A stretch of 64,000 bases of DNA from Ancylobacter crimeensis (GCF_023016805.1 NZ_JALKCH010000007.1:224232-288231), one strand, 5' to 3'; shown: positions 19,621 to 29,539, counted from the stretch's first letter. The notes: generated from the sequence alone by a model not told the origin. Program-made: numbers and translations.

Positions 19621-21906
19621 ATGGCCGACACCCAAACACCGGACCGGACATCGCGCGACGCCCTCGACTTCGGGGCGGCGGGCTTCCGGTTTTCCGCGTG
19701 GGGCATGCTGGCGCCCATCATGGTGCTGTTGGCGCTGGTCATGGCGCTCGTCAGCTTCATCGTTCTGGTGGGCATCACCCCGCTGGTGCCCTCGCAGGAA
19801 GTCGTCATCACGGTCCTCACCATCAATGGCGTGATGTCATTGATGTTGGTCGTGATCATCGGGCGCGAGATCTGGCGCATCGTGAAGGCGCGGCGGCGCG
19901 GAAGAGCGGCCGCGCGCCTTCATGTGCGGGTCGTCGCACTGTTCGGGGTCGTCGCCGTGGTCCCGGCGATCCTGGTCGCGCTGCTCGCTAGCATCACCCT
20001 GGACCGAGGCCTCGATCGCTGGTTCTCGGTACGCACGCGCGCCATCGTCGACAATGCGGTGTCGGTCGCGCAGACCTATGTGCGGGAGCACGCCTATTCG
20101 ATCCGCGGCGATATCCTCGCCATGTCCCGCGATCTCCAGCGCATCCGTTCGCTCTGGGATCAGGACCGCAGCCGCTTTCGCCAGGCGATGACGGCACAGG
20201 CCGCCTTGCGCGGACTGCCCGCCGCCATGGTGATCCAGAAGGATCTCACCGTCGTCGACCGCGCCACGATCCGGGTGGGACGCGAATTCGTGGTGCCATC
20301 CAATCTGGCCCTCAAGGACGCCACGGAGGAGCAACCGCTGGTCTATCTGCCCAACGAGGCGGACTTCGTTGGAGCGGTGATCCCGCTGAAGGATTTCGGC
20401 GACGGCAACCTCTATCTGTATGTCGCCCGTCCCATCGACCCGAAAGTCATCCGCTATCTGAACGAGACGCGGGCCGCGGTCGCGGATTACAGCAGCCTCG
20501 AACAGCAGCGCATCGGCGTGCAGGTGGCCTTCGCCGTGCTCTATGCGGTGATCTCGCTCACCGTGCTGCTGTCGGCGGTGTGGCTCGGCATTCACTTCGC
20601 CAATCGGCTCGTTTCGCCGATCCGTCGGCTGATCGGCGCGGCCGATCTCGTGGCGGCCGGCAATCTTTATGTCGAAGTGCCCGTGCGGCGTTCGGAGGGC
20701 GATCTCTCCAGCCTTGCCGAAACGTTCAACAAGATGACGCAGGAACTGCGAACCCAGCGCGACGACATCGTCAAGGCGCGCGACCAGATCGACAGCCGCC
20801 GGCGCTTCACGGAAGCCGTGCTGTCGGGCGTCGGCGCCGGCGTCATCGGCATGGACACGGCAGGTCGCATTTCAATCATCAACCGGCCTGCCGAACGCCT
20901 GCTGGGCATCGCGGAAGAAGATGCACTGGGGCAGGAGCTCGCGGTCGTGATTCCCGAAATCGGCACGCTCATCGCCGAGGCGCTGGAGCACAGCCAGCGT
21001 TCCCCGCAGGGCAATGTGACGGTCAACCGCAACGGTCGCGACCGAATGTTGGCCGTACGCTTCACGACGGAACAGTCGCGCGAAGGCGACAGCGGGTTCG
21101 TGGTGACGCTGGACGACATCACCGAGCTGGTGGTGGCACAGCGCTCCTCGGCCTGGGCCGACGTGGCGCGGCGCATCGCCCATGAGATCAAGAATCCGCT
21201 GACCCCTATCCAGCTCTCCGCGGAGCGGCTTCGCCGGCGCTACGGCAAGGTGATCGGGGAGGACCGTGAGGTCTTCGACCAGTGCACCGACACGATCATC
21301 CGCCAGGTCGGGGATATCGGGCGCATGGTGGACGAGTTCTCCTCCTTTGCCCGCATGCCCAAGCCCGTCGCCGAGCAGCAGGATCTCGCCGAGACGGTGC
21401 GGCAGGTCGTATTCCTCATGCGGGTCGGCAATCCCGATGTGAAGCTCGACTGCGAGCTGCCGGATGCGCCGGTCGAAGCAAGGTTCGACCGGCGGCTGAT
21501 CTCTCAGGCCCTCACCAACATCATCAAGAACGCAACGGAAGCCATCGGCGCCGTCCCGCCGGAAGAGATGACGGCACCCGCGCAGATTCGCGTGCGGCTG
21601 CGCGCAGAAGGCAAGGCCGGGCAGGGTGGCACAGCGACCATCGATGTCATCGACAACGGCAAGGGTCTTCCCGTGGAAAACCGGGCGCGCCTGCTCGAAC
21701 CCTATGTGACGACGCGCGAGAAGGGCACGGGGCTCGGCCTCGCCATCGTCGGCAAGATCATGGAAGAGCATGGCGGCGGTATCGAACTCGACGACGCGCC
21801 GGAGGGCAGGGGGGCCTGGGTTCGCCTGACCCTCGCCCTCGACGGTGGACCGTCGGGCGTTTCAACGACCAATGAACGTGGGCCCCAGGCGGCCCGGACC
21901 GAATAG
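19621..21906 (+). CDS. ntrY: NtrY, membrane sensor histidine kinase
   Basis: The 761-residue kinase pairs with NtrX and is linked to nitrogen and redox/envelope responses in alphaproteobacteria. N-terminal membrane segments lie near residues 30-55, 60-82 and 100-125, then an extracytoplasmic region, and a further segment near 300-325. These are followed by HAMP (NRLVSPIRRLIGAADLVAAG) and PAS (about 395-480). The kinase core has [22 protein letters not shown] (His near 521), NIIKNATEA, DNGKGLP and GTGLGLAIV. All kinase boxes are intact. ntrX begins 13 bases downstream. Confidence 0.95.
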   Translation: MADTQTPDRTSRDALDFGAAGFRFSAWGMLAPIMVLLALVMALVSFIVLVGITPLVPSQEVVITVLTINGVMSLMLVVIIGREIWRIVKARRRGRAAARLHVRVVALFGVVAVVPAILVALLASITLDRGLDRWFSVRTRAIVDNAVSVAQTYVREHAYSIRGDILAMSRDLQRIRSLWDQDRSRFRQAMTAQAALRGLPAAMVIQKDLTVVDRATIRVGREFVVPSNLALKDATEEQPLVYLPNEADFVGAVIPLKDFGDGNLYLYVARPIDPKVIRYLNETRAAVADYSSLEQQRIGVQVAFAVLYAVISLTVLLSAVWLGIHFANRLVSPIRRLIGAADLVAAGNLYVEVPVRRSEGDLSSLAETFNKMTQELRTQRDDIVKARDQIDSRRRFTEAVLSGVGAGVIGMDTAGRISIINRPAERLLGIAEEDALGQELAVVIPEIGTLIAEALEHSQRSPQGNVTVNRNGRDRMLAVRFTTEQSREGDSGFVVTLDDITELVVAQRSSAWADVARRIAHEIKNPLTPIQLSAERLRRRYGKVIGEDREVFDQCTDTIIRQVGDIGRMVDEFSSFARMPKPVAEQQDLAETVRQVVFLMRVGNPDVKLDCELPDAPVEARFDRRLISQALTNIIKNATEAIGAVPPEEMTAPAQIRVRLRAEGKAGQGGTATIDVIDNGKGLPVENRARLLEPYVTTREKGTGLGLAIVGKIMEEHGGGIELDDAPEGRGAWVRLTLALDGGPSGVSTTNERGPQAARTE

Positions 21907-21919
21907 GAGAGACGGACTC

Positions 21920-23287
21920 ATGGCGACCGATATCCTCATCGTCGACGACGAGGCCGACATCCGCGGGCTGGTGGCCGGCATCCTGGAGGACGAGGGTTAT
22001 GGCGCGCGTACCGCCAAGGACAGCGACGAAGCGCTCGCCGCGATCGAATCGCGGCGCCCGAACCTCATCTTCCTCGACATCTGGCTTGAGCGCTCGCGCC
22101 TCGACGGCCTCCAACTGCTCGAAGCGATCAAGCGCAACCACCCGGATGTGCCGGTGGTGATGATCTCGGGTCACGGCACGATCGAGACGGCCGTTGCGGC
22201 GATCAAGCAGGGTGCGTACGACTTCATCGAGAAGCCATTCAATTCCGATCGTCTGATCCTGGTCGCCAATCGCGCGCTGGAGACCCTGCGGCTGAAGCGC
22301 GAGGTTCGCGACCTGAAGCAGCGCGCGCCGATCGCGCAGAAGCTGGTCGGCCGTTCGACCGTGATGAACCAGCTTCGACAGACGCTGGACAAGGTCGCGC
22401 CGACCAACAGCCGCATCCTCATCGTCGGCCCCTCCGGCTCCGGCAAGGAACTCACGGCGCGCATCATCCACTCCGCCTCGAGCCGCGCCAACGGACCTTT
22501 CATCGTCATCAACGCTGCCGCCATCACGCCCGAACGCATGGAAGTCGAGCTCTTCGGCACCGAGGGCACGAATGGAGAGGGCCGGCATGTCGGCGCGCTG
22601 GAAGAGGCGCATGGCGGCACGCTCTTCATCGACGAAGTCGCCGACATGCCGCGCGAGACGCAGAACCGCATCCTTCGCGTTCTCGTCGACCAGAATTTCC
22701 TGCGGGTCGGCGGCACCACGCGGGTTTCTGTGGATGTGCGCATCATCTCTTCGACCGCGCGCAATCTAGAAAATGAGATCGCCGAAGGCCGCTTCCGTGA
22801 GGACCTTTACCATCGCCTCGGCGTGGTGCCGATCCGCGTGCCCCCTCTCGCCGAGCGGCGCGACGACGTGCCGGGACTTGTTGATTATTTCCTTGATCAG
22901 ATCTCGCAGGGCACCGGCCTGCCGCGCCGGCGCATTGCGGACGATGCGCTTGCCGTCCTGCAGTCGCACGATTGGCCGGGCAATGTCCGCCAGTTGCGTA
23001 ACAATATCGAGCGACTGCTGATCCTTGCGACCGGCGATCCCGATGCCGCTGTTACCGCCTCCATGCTGCCGCCGGATGTCGGCTCGCTGGTGCCGAGCCT
23101 GCCGACCGGCAGCGGCGGCGAGCATCTGATGGGACTGCCGCTGCGAGAGGCGCGCGAAGTGTTCGAGCGCGAATATCTCGTGGCGCAGATCAGCCGTTTC
23201 GGCGGCAATATCTCGCGCACGGCGGAGTTCGTCGGCATGGAGCGCTCGGCGCTCCATCGCAAGCTGAAGGCGTTGGGGATCGGCTGA
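21920..23287 (+). CDS. ntrX: NtrX, response regulator of the NtrC family
   Basis: The 455-residue product has a receiver domain with the acceptor aspartate in LIFLDIWLE, and an AAA+ domain with Walker A GPSGSGKE near 172 and Walker B GTLFIDEVADM. It ends in a Fis-like C terminus (ISRTAEFVGMERSALHRKL). At the place where NtrC has GAFTGA, NtrX reads FGTEGTNGEGRHVGALEEA, so the sigma-54 contact loop is absent. Loss of this loop is known for some alphaproteobacterial NtrX proteins and implies regulation not relying on sigma-54 remodelling. A good ribosome site (AGGAGA) precedes the ATG at 21920. Confidence 0.94.
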   Translation: MATDILIVDDEADIRGLVAGILEDEGYGARTAKDSDEALAAIESRRPNLIFLDIWLERSRLDGLQLLEAIKRNHPDVPVVMISGHGTIETAVAAIKQGAYDFIEKPFNSDRLILVANRALETLRLKREVRDLKQRAPIAQKLVGRSTVMNQLRQTLDKVAPTNSRILIVGPSGSGKELTARIIHSASSRANGPFIVINAAAITPERMEVELFGTEGTNGEGRHVGALEEAHGGTLFIDEVADMPRETQNRILRVLVDQNFLRVGGTTRVSVDVRIISSTARNLENEIAEGRFREDLYHRLGVVPIRVPPLAERRDDVPGLVDYFLDQISQGTGLPRRRIADDALAVLQSHDWPGNVRQLRNNIERLLILATGDPDAAVTASMLPPDVGSLVPSLPTGSGGEHLMGLPLREAREVFEREYLVAQISRFGGNISRTAEFVGMERSALHRKLKALGIG

Positions 23288-23305
23288 TTCCCGGCGCCTG
23301 CCGTC

Positions 23306-24202
23306 TCAGCCGAAATGGGCCGCGATCAACACGCCCACCTTCGCATGCAGCGCATCCTGCGCGCCGCGATCGGCGCGTGAGCCGGTGAGATAGGAGGCGA
23401 CGAAAAGCGGCATACCCTGCGGAGGCCAGACGATACCGGTGTCGTTGCTGGTGCCATGGCTGCCCGCGCCGGTCTTCTCACCGATCCGCCAGCCGACCGG
23501 CAGCCCGGCCCGCAGCTTTGCGCCGCCGGTGGTGTTGTGCACTAGCCAATCTGTGAGGTGCTCGCGCGACGTGGTCGACAGCACATCTCCCAGCAGAAGC
23601 CGGCGGATGGTCTGCGTCATGGCCCGGGGCGTCGTGGTGTCGCGCTTGTCGCCCGGCGCGGCCGCGTTCAACGCCGGCTCGATCCGATCGAGCCGGGTCA
23701 CGTTGTCGCCGATCGTTCGCAACCAGGCCGTCAATCCCGCCGGGCCACCGAGACGGGCGAGCAGGAGATTGGCGGCCGTATTGTCGCTCGCTGTCACCGC
23801 GGCCAGGCAAAGCGTTTCGATATCAAGGCCGACGCCCTGCTTCGATCCGGTAATCGGCGAATAGGGAACGAGGTCCGCCTCTCCAAAGGCGACGTGATTT
23901 TCCAGCTTCTCCTCGCCGCGATCCACCCGTGCCAGCGTTGCACCGGCGACCAGCAGCTTGAAGGTGCTGCACATCGGGAACCGCTCGTCCATCCGATGGC
24001 CTGTCGCCTTCACGCCCGCCGCGTCGAGCACACAGACGCCGAGCCGCGCGCCCCGCATGCCGGCCTCGAGCCCGGCGAGATCGGCAGCGAATGGCTCGCC
24101 GGCTTTCGCAAGAACGCGGGAATTCATCGCAGCGGGCACCATGATCGCCGCCAACGCAACATGCAGAAGGCCTCGCCGCCGGATCATCGGCTGCTCGTTC
24201 AT
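23306..24202 (-). CDS. Class A serine beta-lactamase
   Basis: This 298-residue exported enzyme would hydrolyse beta-lactams in the periplasm. All class A motifs are present: S79-T-F-K82 (SxxK), S139-D-N141 (SDN), E175 in RIEPALN (the general base of the omega loop), and K243-T-G245 (KTG). The ATG at 24202 has a GGGGGA ribosome site and begins IRRRGLLHVALAAIMV, an export signal with a twin-arginine-like basic start. No AmpR-type regulator lies next to it. Substrate range cannot be predicted from the motifs. It is convergent with ntrX and lies in the accessory patch between ntrX and trkA. Confidence 0.93.
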   Translation of the reverse strand: MNEQPMIRRRGLLHVALAAIMVPAAMNSRVLAKAGEPFAADLAGLEAGMRGARLGVCVLDAAGVKATGHRMDERFPMCSTFKLLVAGATLARVDRGEEKLENHVAFGEADLVPYSPITGSKQGVGLDIETLCLAAVTASDNTAANLLLARLGGPAGLTAWLRTIGDNVTRLDRIEPALNAAAPGDKRDTTTPRAMTQTIRRLLLGDVLSTTSREHLTDWLVHNTTGGAKLRAGLPVGWRIGEKTGAGSHGTSNDTGIVWPPQGMPLFVASYLTGSRADRGAQDALHAKVGVLIAAHFG

Positions 24203-24601
24203 GATAGGTCCCCCAGCGTTCCGGATGCGTCGCGACGATGTTGCGCGATGATAGACGGCGCAAATCGGGCGGAGTTCGGGCCGCTCCGCGCTCACATATG
24301 CCTGCGGAAATTGCTGCTGCCCCAGCTCTTCCTCTCCATTGCCGCGTCGGTATTCAAATCTGGGAGCGAGTGACGTTCACACCTTTGACGACGCACCTAA
24401 TGGAAGGTACGATTATAATTAAAGATACATTTGAATTTATAAAATTTCAACAATACTACGCCGATCGAAAGTTACGTCAGGACAGTGCGCAAACAAAAAT
24501 TCTACGCTAGAGAAACATGCCGAAACGCTGGGACTGAACGTGGAAACAGGTGCCGGATATATATGCGTACGGTTCAGCTCATCGTCTTTGGCTTCTGATC
24601 C
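24203..24601. other. AT-rich intergenic stretch between beta-lactamase and glycosyltransferase
   Basis: No gene is convincing here. Bases of about 24370-24510 are strikingly AT-rich (runs such as TTATAATTAAAG and TTTATAAAATTT) in an otherwise GC-rich window. They hold many -10-like sequences, so divergent promoters are likely, but I cannot single one out. The composition shift suggests foreign DNA or an insertion scar. Confidence 0.6.
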
Positions 24602-26032
24602 ATGACAGCGACTATCCCGTTCCACGTTCCGCCTGCAAACCCCGTTATTGTCGATGTGTCGGATGTATGCCTGCACCTCAATAATGGTCTGGCACTCGGC
24701 GGCATCGTGCGCGTCATCACTCAAATCATCCGACACACCGACTGGCGGGAGGGCAGGGGAGGGGTCACGCTCGTCTTCTTCCACCCCGCGCAGCATCGCT
24801 ATGTTCGACTTGATCCCGCGCTTTTCGCCGATGATCGCTGTCTTGATCGGCACCACTTCAACCGTGCGACCGGGATGACCGGCATACGGATGAAGACAGC
24901 CTCGCGGCGCTATATGGATCGCCCCTTGCGTCGGGCATGGCATCTTTTCAGGCGCGGCCTCAAACGCCGGATTCGGGCCGTGGGCGAGTACCTTGTGCCA
25001 CCGAGGGGGGTGCTCGGATGGGCCATCTCCCCCTGGACCATGCCGTCGGAAGGGAGGTGCGTCGTTGCTGTGCTCGGAATGGCATGGCTGTTGCCGGAAC
25101 AGATCGCGCGACTTCGTGCTCTTGCGTCACGACCGGGCGTCGAGGTTGTGCCGCTCATCCACGACCTCATCCCGATTGTCGCGCCGGCCAGCGAACCCAA
25201 ACCGAACCTGGCCTTTGTCCACTGGTTCGGCGAGATGGCATCGCTCGCAAACCGCTACGTCACCATCTCGCACCACTCCGCCGCCGATATCCGTGGCGTT
25301 CTGGGATCGAGGAGTGGCCAGCCTCCCAGGATCGACCGCGTTCCGCTCGCCCACAGTTTCGACTGGGACGGCCACGTCGATCCTTCGCTGGTTCCGGACG
25401 GCGAATATGTGCTCTCGGTCGGCTCGATCGCTCATGCCCGCAAGAACCTGCTCGCGCTCATCGATGTCTGGGGTCGCATCGGAGCGCGCATCGGGACGGA
25501 GCGCCTTCCGACGCTCGTCATCGCGGGCGACCATGACGGCAAGGCCCGGCAGATCGACGAGCTTCTGCAGCGCCATCCGATGCTCCGGGAGCGCCTGCGG
25601 CTCGTCCGCAAGCCGAGCGACCAGCAACTGGCCGCGCTCTATAGCGCGTGCCTTTTCTCGATATTCCCCAGCCTCTACGAAGGCTGGGGACTTCCGCTTG
25701 GCGAGAGCGCAAGCTTTGGCCGGCTCTGCCTCTCGTCCCGCGTCACATCGCTGTCGGAAGTGCTCGGCGAAGCCATCGACTATTTCGACCCGACGTCGCT
25801 GGACGACATGATCTCCTGCATCGAGCGTCCGATCCTCGACCGCGCTTATCTGAAGCGGCGCGAGGAGGGGCTCCGCACCCTGCCGTTGCGGAGTTGGCGC
25901 ATGGTGGCCCGGGAGCTTTTCGCGACCCTTGCACAGCACGAAAACGCAATTGAACTGGTCGGCGCGGGGCCGGGGGCCGGCCCGTTCCATGCCGTTCCCG
26001 TTGCACAAACCGCCACATCGCTGGCAGGATGA
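24602..26032 (+). CDS. GT4-type (glycosyltransferase family 1 domain) glycosyltransferase
   Basis: The 476-residue cytoplasmic or peripheral enzyme has the GT-B C-terminal domain. VLSVGSIAHARKNLLALIDVW, LVIAGDHDGKARQID and SIFPSLYEGWGLPLGESASFG supply the glycine loop and the E-x7-E nucleotide-sugar motif near residue 365. The N-terminal domain is divergent. It probably transfers a hexose to a surface polysaccharide or lipid. No other polysaccharide genes are adjacent, although an acyltransferase lies 5 kb upstream. The gene follows the AT-rich stretch, lacks an evident ribosome site, and has an in-frame start at 24602 that fits the domain. Confidence 0.85.
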   Translation: MTATIPFHVPPANPVIVDVSDVCLHLNNGLALGGIVRVITQIIRHTDWREGRGGVTLVFFHPAQHRYVRLDPALFADDRCLDRHHFNRATGMTGIRMKTASRRYMDRPLRRAWHLFRRGLKRRIRAVGEYLVPPRGVLGWAISPWTMPSEGRCVVAVLGMAWLLPEQIARLRALASRPGVEVVPLIHDLIPIVAPASEPKPNLAFVHWFGEMASLANRYVTISHHSAADIRGVLGSRSGQPPRIDRVPLAHSFDWDGHVDPSLVPDGEYVLSVGSIAHARKNLLALIDVWGRIGARIGTERLPTLVIAGDHDGKARQIDELLQRHPMLRERLRLVRKPSDQQLAALYSACLFSIFPSLYEGWGLPLGESASFGRLCLSSRVTSLSEVLGEAIDYFDPTSLDDMISCIERPILDRAYLKRREEGLRTLPLRSWRMVARELFATLAQHENAIELVGAGPGAGPFHAVPVAQTATSLAG

Positions 26033-26124
26033 ACTGCGGTCTTCGTCGAACCTGCTATAGAGTGTGACTCGCTTGCCCGCGAGCCACCCGTGCCGCGGCG
26101 GGTGCGTGCAGGGGTGAGGGTCCG

Positions 26125-27501
26125 ATGAAGGTCGTGATTTGCGGCGCCGGTCAGGTCGGTTTCGGCATTGCCGAGCGGCTCGCCGCCGAGCAGAACGACG
26201 TGTCGATCATCGATACGTCGCCGCGCCTCATCCAGGCGATCACTGACACCCTCGACGTACGTGGATTCGTCGGCCATGGCTCGCACCCGGACGTGCTGGC
26301 GCGCGCAGGGCTCGATGCCGCCGACATGCTGATCGCGGTCACGCTGCATGACGAGGTCAACATGGTCGCCTGCCAGGTCGGCCATGCGCTTTTCGACGTT
26401 CCGACCAAGATCGCCCGCGTGCGCGCCCAGACCTATCTTCAAGGCCAGTGGCGCGACCTGTTCTCGCGCGATCACCTGCCGATCGACGTCGTCATCTCGC
26501 CGGAGATCGAGGTGGGAGAGATGGTGCTGCGGCGGCTTTCGTTGCCCGGCGCCATCGACACGGTGAATTTCGCCGACGGGCAGGTCGTCGTCGCAGGCGT
26601 ACGCTGCGAGGAAGATTGCCCGGTCATCGACACGCCCCTTCGCCAGCTCACCGACCTGTTCCCGGACCTGCGCGCGGTGGTGATCGCCGTCAACCGCAAG
26701 GGCCGCATGTTCGTGCCGCGGAGCGCGGACGCATTGATCGCCGGCGACATCGCCTATTTCGCCGCGCAGGCCGACCAGGTGGTGCGCACGCTTTCCATTT
26801 TTGGCCACGACGAGGTGCCGGCGCAACGTGTCGTGATCGGTGGCGGCGGCAATATCGGGCTGTACGTCGCGCGCGAGCTGGAACGGCGCAATCCGCGAGC
26901 GCGGGTGAAGATCATCGAGGATAACGCAGCCCGCGCCGAGCTCATTGCGCAGGAGCTTGACCGCATCGTCGTGCTTCAGGGCAGCGCGCTCGATCGCGTG
27001 GTGCTGGAGGAGGCGTCCGTCGGCGAGGCCGACACCATGATCGCGGTGACCAATGACGACCGCGTCAATATCCTGTCCTGCCTGCTGTCGAAGGAACTCG
27101 GCGCCCGGCGCATGCTCTCGCTGCTGAACGATCCGAACTACCCCGCCTTTGCCCGCGGGCTCGGCATCGACGCCTATGTGAATCCACGCCAGATCACCGT
27201 TTCCAAGGTGCTCCAGCACGTCCGCAAGGGCCGCATCCGCGGCGTGCACTCGCTGCTGAACGGAGCAGGGGAGGTGATCGAGGCGGAGGCGCTGGAAACC
27301 TCGCCGCTCGTCGGCCGTCCCCTCAAACAGATCGACCTGTTCGACGGCATGCGGATCGGCGCGGTCATCCGGGCCGGGAGGGTGCTGCTGCCGCGCGGCG
27401 AAACCGTAATCCAGCCGCGTGACCGTATCGTGCTGTTCGCACTGGCGGAAAAGGTGAAGCGCGTGGAGCAGCTCTTCCGCGTCAGCCTCGAATTCTTCTG
27501 A
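26125..27501 (+). CDS. trkA: TrkA, potassium uptake regulatory NAD-binding protein
   Basis: TrkA is the peripheral gating subunit of the low-affinity Trk potassium channel. The 458-residue protein has two RCK units: the first Rossmann loop is VVICGAGQVGFGIAERL at residue 2 onward, and the second is RVVIGGGGNIGLYVARELE near 235, each followed by a TrkA-C domain. A leader of about 90 bases separates it from the glycosyltransferase, and trkH starts six bases after it. Its position ahead of hfq after the ntr genes is conserved in Hyphomicrobiales. Confidence 0.95.
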   Translation: MKVVICGAGQVGFGIAERLAAEQNDVSIIDTSPRLIQAITDTLDVRGFVGHGSHPDVLARAGLDAADMLIAVTLHDEVNMVACQVGHALFDVPTKIARVRAQTYLQGQWRDLFSRDHLPIDVVISPEIEVGEMVLRRLSLPGAIDTVNFADGQVVVAGVRCEEDCPVIDTPLRQLTDLFPDLRAVVIAVNRKGRMFVPRSADALIAGDIAYFAAQADQVVRTLSIFGHDEVPAQRVVIGGGGNIGLYVARELERRNPRARVKIIEDNAARAELIAQELDRIVVLQGSALDRVVLEEASVGEADTMIAVTNDDRVNILSCLLSKELGARRMLSLLNDPNYPAFARGLGIDAYVNPRQITVSKVLQHVRKGRIRGVHSLLNGAGEVIEAEALETSPLVGRPLKQIDLFDGMRIGAVIRAGRVLLPRGETVIQPRDRIVLFALAEKVKRVEQLFRVSLEFF

Positions 27502-27507
27502 GGCGCC

Positions 27508-28959
27508 ATGATCGCGGTCGCCCAGAAAGGCGCGCTCGGAGCCGGCGCGCTCGCGCTCTTCCTGCTCTTTTCCGGCGCCGTGGGGCTGATCCGGCATGAG
27601 GTGGCGTCGGTTGCATTCCTGTTGACCGCCCTGCTCACCGTGTTCGGTGCCGGTGCACTGCATCTGGCGACCCGCAATCGGTCCGCCCGGCTTGGGCGAT
27701 TGTCGTCTTACGGCCTGCTCACGCTGTTCTGGTTCGGGGCCTCGGTGATTGCGGCGATACCGGTGGACGCAACAACCTCGCTCGGCTTCGTAGATGCCTG
27801 GTTCGAAGCGATCTGCGCACTGACGACCACCGGCGGCGGCGGGATTCACGCCGTTGCGGACGTACCGCGCGCGACGCTGGTCTGGCTGCTGTCTCTGCAA
27901 TGGCTGGGTGGCCTGCTGACGCTTATCGGTGCCGTGGCCGTACTGGCGCCCGCTGGCGTCGGCGGTCTGCCGGACCGCATTTCCGGCCTGCCCGAACAGG
28001 GCATCAGCGAGGGCACAGCGTTCTTCGAAGACGCGATCGAAACGGTCGTTCCGGTCTATGCCGGCGTCACCATGCTCTGCATGATCGCCTTGTTCGCAGC
28101 CGGTCTCGACGGGTTCAACGCCTTCGGCATGGCGACCGCGGCGGTTTCGACCGGAGGTCTGCTGCCGGATGCCGACGGAATGGCGGCCTATGGCACGATG
28201 CCGGTAAAGCTGGTCATGTCGTTCTTCATGCTCGCGGGCGGAACCTCCATCCTGTGGCACCGCATGATCGCCACCCGCCGGTTCCGCCAGGCTTTCACGC
28301 AACGTGAGAACGTTTCCGTCGTTGTCCTTGTCATCATTCTCGGAATTCTTGTTTCCGCCATACGTTATCAGACCCCGGAAGGGCGCCTTTCCCTGCCTGT
28401 GGCACTGGAGGACGGACTCTTCACAGCCGTATCGCTGGTCACTACAACCGGTATCGAACTTCACGCCGGCGACTTCACCTCCCTGCCTCTCACCGTCGTG
28501 CTGCTTATCATCTTCATGGGCGGCGCGAGCTTTTCGACCAGCGGAGGCATCAAGCTGCATCGGGTGGGCGCCATGGTGCTCCAGAGCCTGATGGAGCTGA
28601 ACCGGCTGGTCATGCCGCATGCAGTACGACCGCGGCAGCTCGGCCGGCAGACAGTTCCGCTGCAAGCTATGAAGGCGGTGTGGGTGTGCTTCGTCGTCGC
28701 GACGGTAACGCTCGGCTTTCTGGCGGCGGCTATCGCCCCGGCCATGCCCAGCTTCGATGCGGCCTATGTCGCTGCCATGAGCGCGATGACGAATGCCGGG
28801 CCGGTCTATGGCGCCGGATGGGAGGCGGGCACGGTCTGGCCGGAATGGGGCGCCTTGCCGGCCTATGCCAAGCTGCTGCTCGGCACCGGGATGGTGCTCG
28901 GAAGATTGGAGATCGTCGTCGTGCTGGGCCTGGTCCACGCTGCACTGTGGCGACGTTGA
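27508..28959 (+). CDS. trkH: TrkH/TrkG-family potassium channel subunit
   Basis: The 483-residue integral membrane protein is the pore partner of TrkA. Pore-loop-like selectivity segments are visible: ALTTTGGGGIH near residue 108, TAAVSTGGLL near 208, SLVTTTGIEL near 312 and SAMTNAGPVYG near 425. Between them are the hydrophobic helices of the four-repeat fold. It is translated from an ATG six bases after trkA, forming a two-gene unit. Together with the kdp operon near 51-59 kb, the window encodes two potassium import systems. Confidence 0.92.
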   Translation: MIAVAQKGALGAGALALFLLFSGAVGLIRHEVASVAFLLTALLTVFGAGALHLATRNRSARLGRLSSYGLLTLFWFGASVIAAIPVDATTSLGFVDAWFEAICALTTTGGGGIHAVADVPRATLVWLLSLQWLGGLLTLIGAVAVLAPAGVGGLPDRISGLPEQGISEGTAFFEDAIETVVPVYAGVTMLCMIALFAAGLDGFNAFGMATAAVSTGGLLPDADGMAAYGTMPVKLVMSFFMLAGGTSILWHRMIATRRFRQAFTQRENVSVVVLVIILGILVSAIRYQTPEGRLSLPVALEDGLFTAVSLVTTTGIELHAGDFTSLPLTVVLLIIFMGGASFSTSGGIKLHRVGAMVLQSLMELNRLVMPHAVRPRQLGRQTVPLQAMKAVWVCFVVATVTLGFLAAAIAPAMPSFDAAYVAAMSAMTNAGPVYGAGWEAGTVWPEWGALPAYAKLLLGTGMVLGRLEIVVVLGLVHAALWRR

Positions 28960-29240
28960 TCGCATTGTCGCGCCCGGCGCGAATCGCGAAGCCCATCGGG
29001 TCGTGAACGGCAGTCCGAACATCGTCGATACACAATCGAGCACTTCCAGACCGTGTCGCAAAGGCGACGCTATGTTAGCAGTCTGAGGACACCTGCCACG
29101 CCGGACGCGAAAGAGTCTTGCGCGACACACATCGTGTGGCATGCTTGCAACGCACTCTGGCATGAGCTGGCGGTCCACGGACAGGATCGTCAGGCCACGT
29201 CAGTGCCGCGCCGGCGCAACATCACAACGGATCAAAAAAA

Positions 29241-29495
29241 ATGGCCGCGGATCGTTCCCAGAACCTCCAGGACACCTTTCTCAACCACGTCCGCAAGAAC
29301 AAGACACCCCTCACCATCTTTCTCGTCAATGGCGTGAAATTGCAGGGAGTCGTGACCTGGTTCGATAATTTCTGCGTGCTGCTTCGGCGTGACGGGCACT
29401 CCCAGCTCGTCTACAAGCACGCGATATCGACCATCATGCCGGGGCATCCCGTCCAGCTCTTCGAAGCTTCGGACGAAGCCGTCGACAAGAGCTGA
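29241..29495 (+). CDS. hfq: Hfq, RNA chaperone
   Basis: The 84-residue Sm-like protein promotes small RNA-mRNA pairing. The Sm1 region [29 protein letters not shown] and the Sm2 signature VYKHAIST are conserved. The C-terminal tail is short, as in alphaproteobacteria. A 281-base upstream region separates it from trkH and should hold its promoter. hflX starts 44 bases after the stop, as in the common hfq-hflX pair. Ribosome site and start are conventional. Confidence 0.97.
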   Translation: MAADRSQNLQDTFLNHVRKNKTPLTIFLVNGVKLQGVVTWFDNFCVLLRRDGHSQLVYKHAISTIMPGHPVQLFEASDEAVDKS

Positions 29496-29539
29496 ACGGC
29501 GACAATCGCTGAACCGGCCAGCCGAGGAAACGGGCTGAT

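Noticed and set aside
24437..24943. Minus-strand ORF across the AT-rich stretch and start of the glycosyltransferase
   Set aside because: Its sequence has no family features and the opposite strand carries a recognisable glycosyltransferase.
25846..29178. 1110-codon open frame on the minus strand opposite trkA and trkH
   Set aside because: No recognisable domain, codon bias is that of an antisense shadow, and TrkA and TrkH occupy the other strand.
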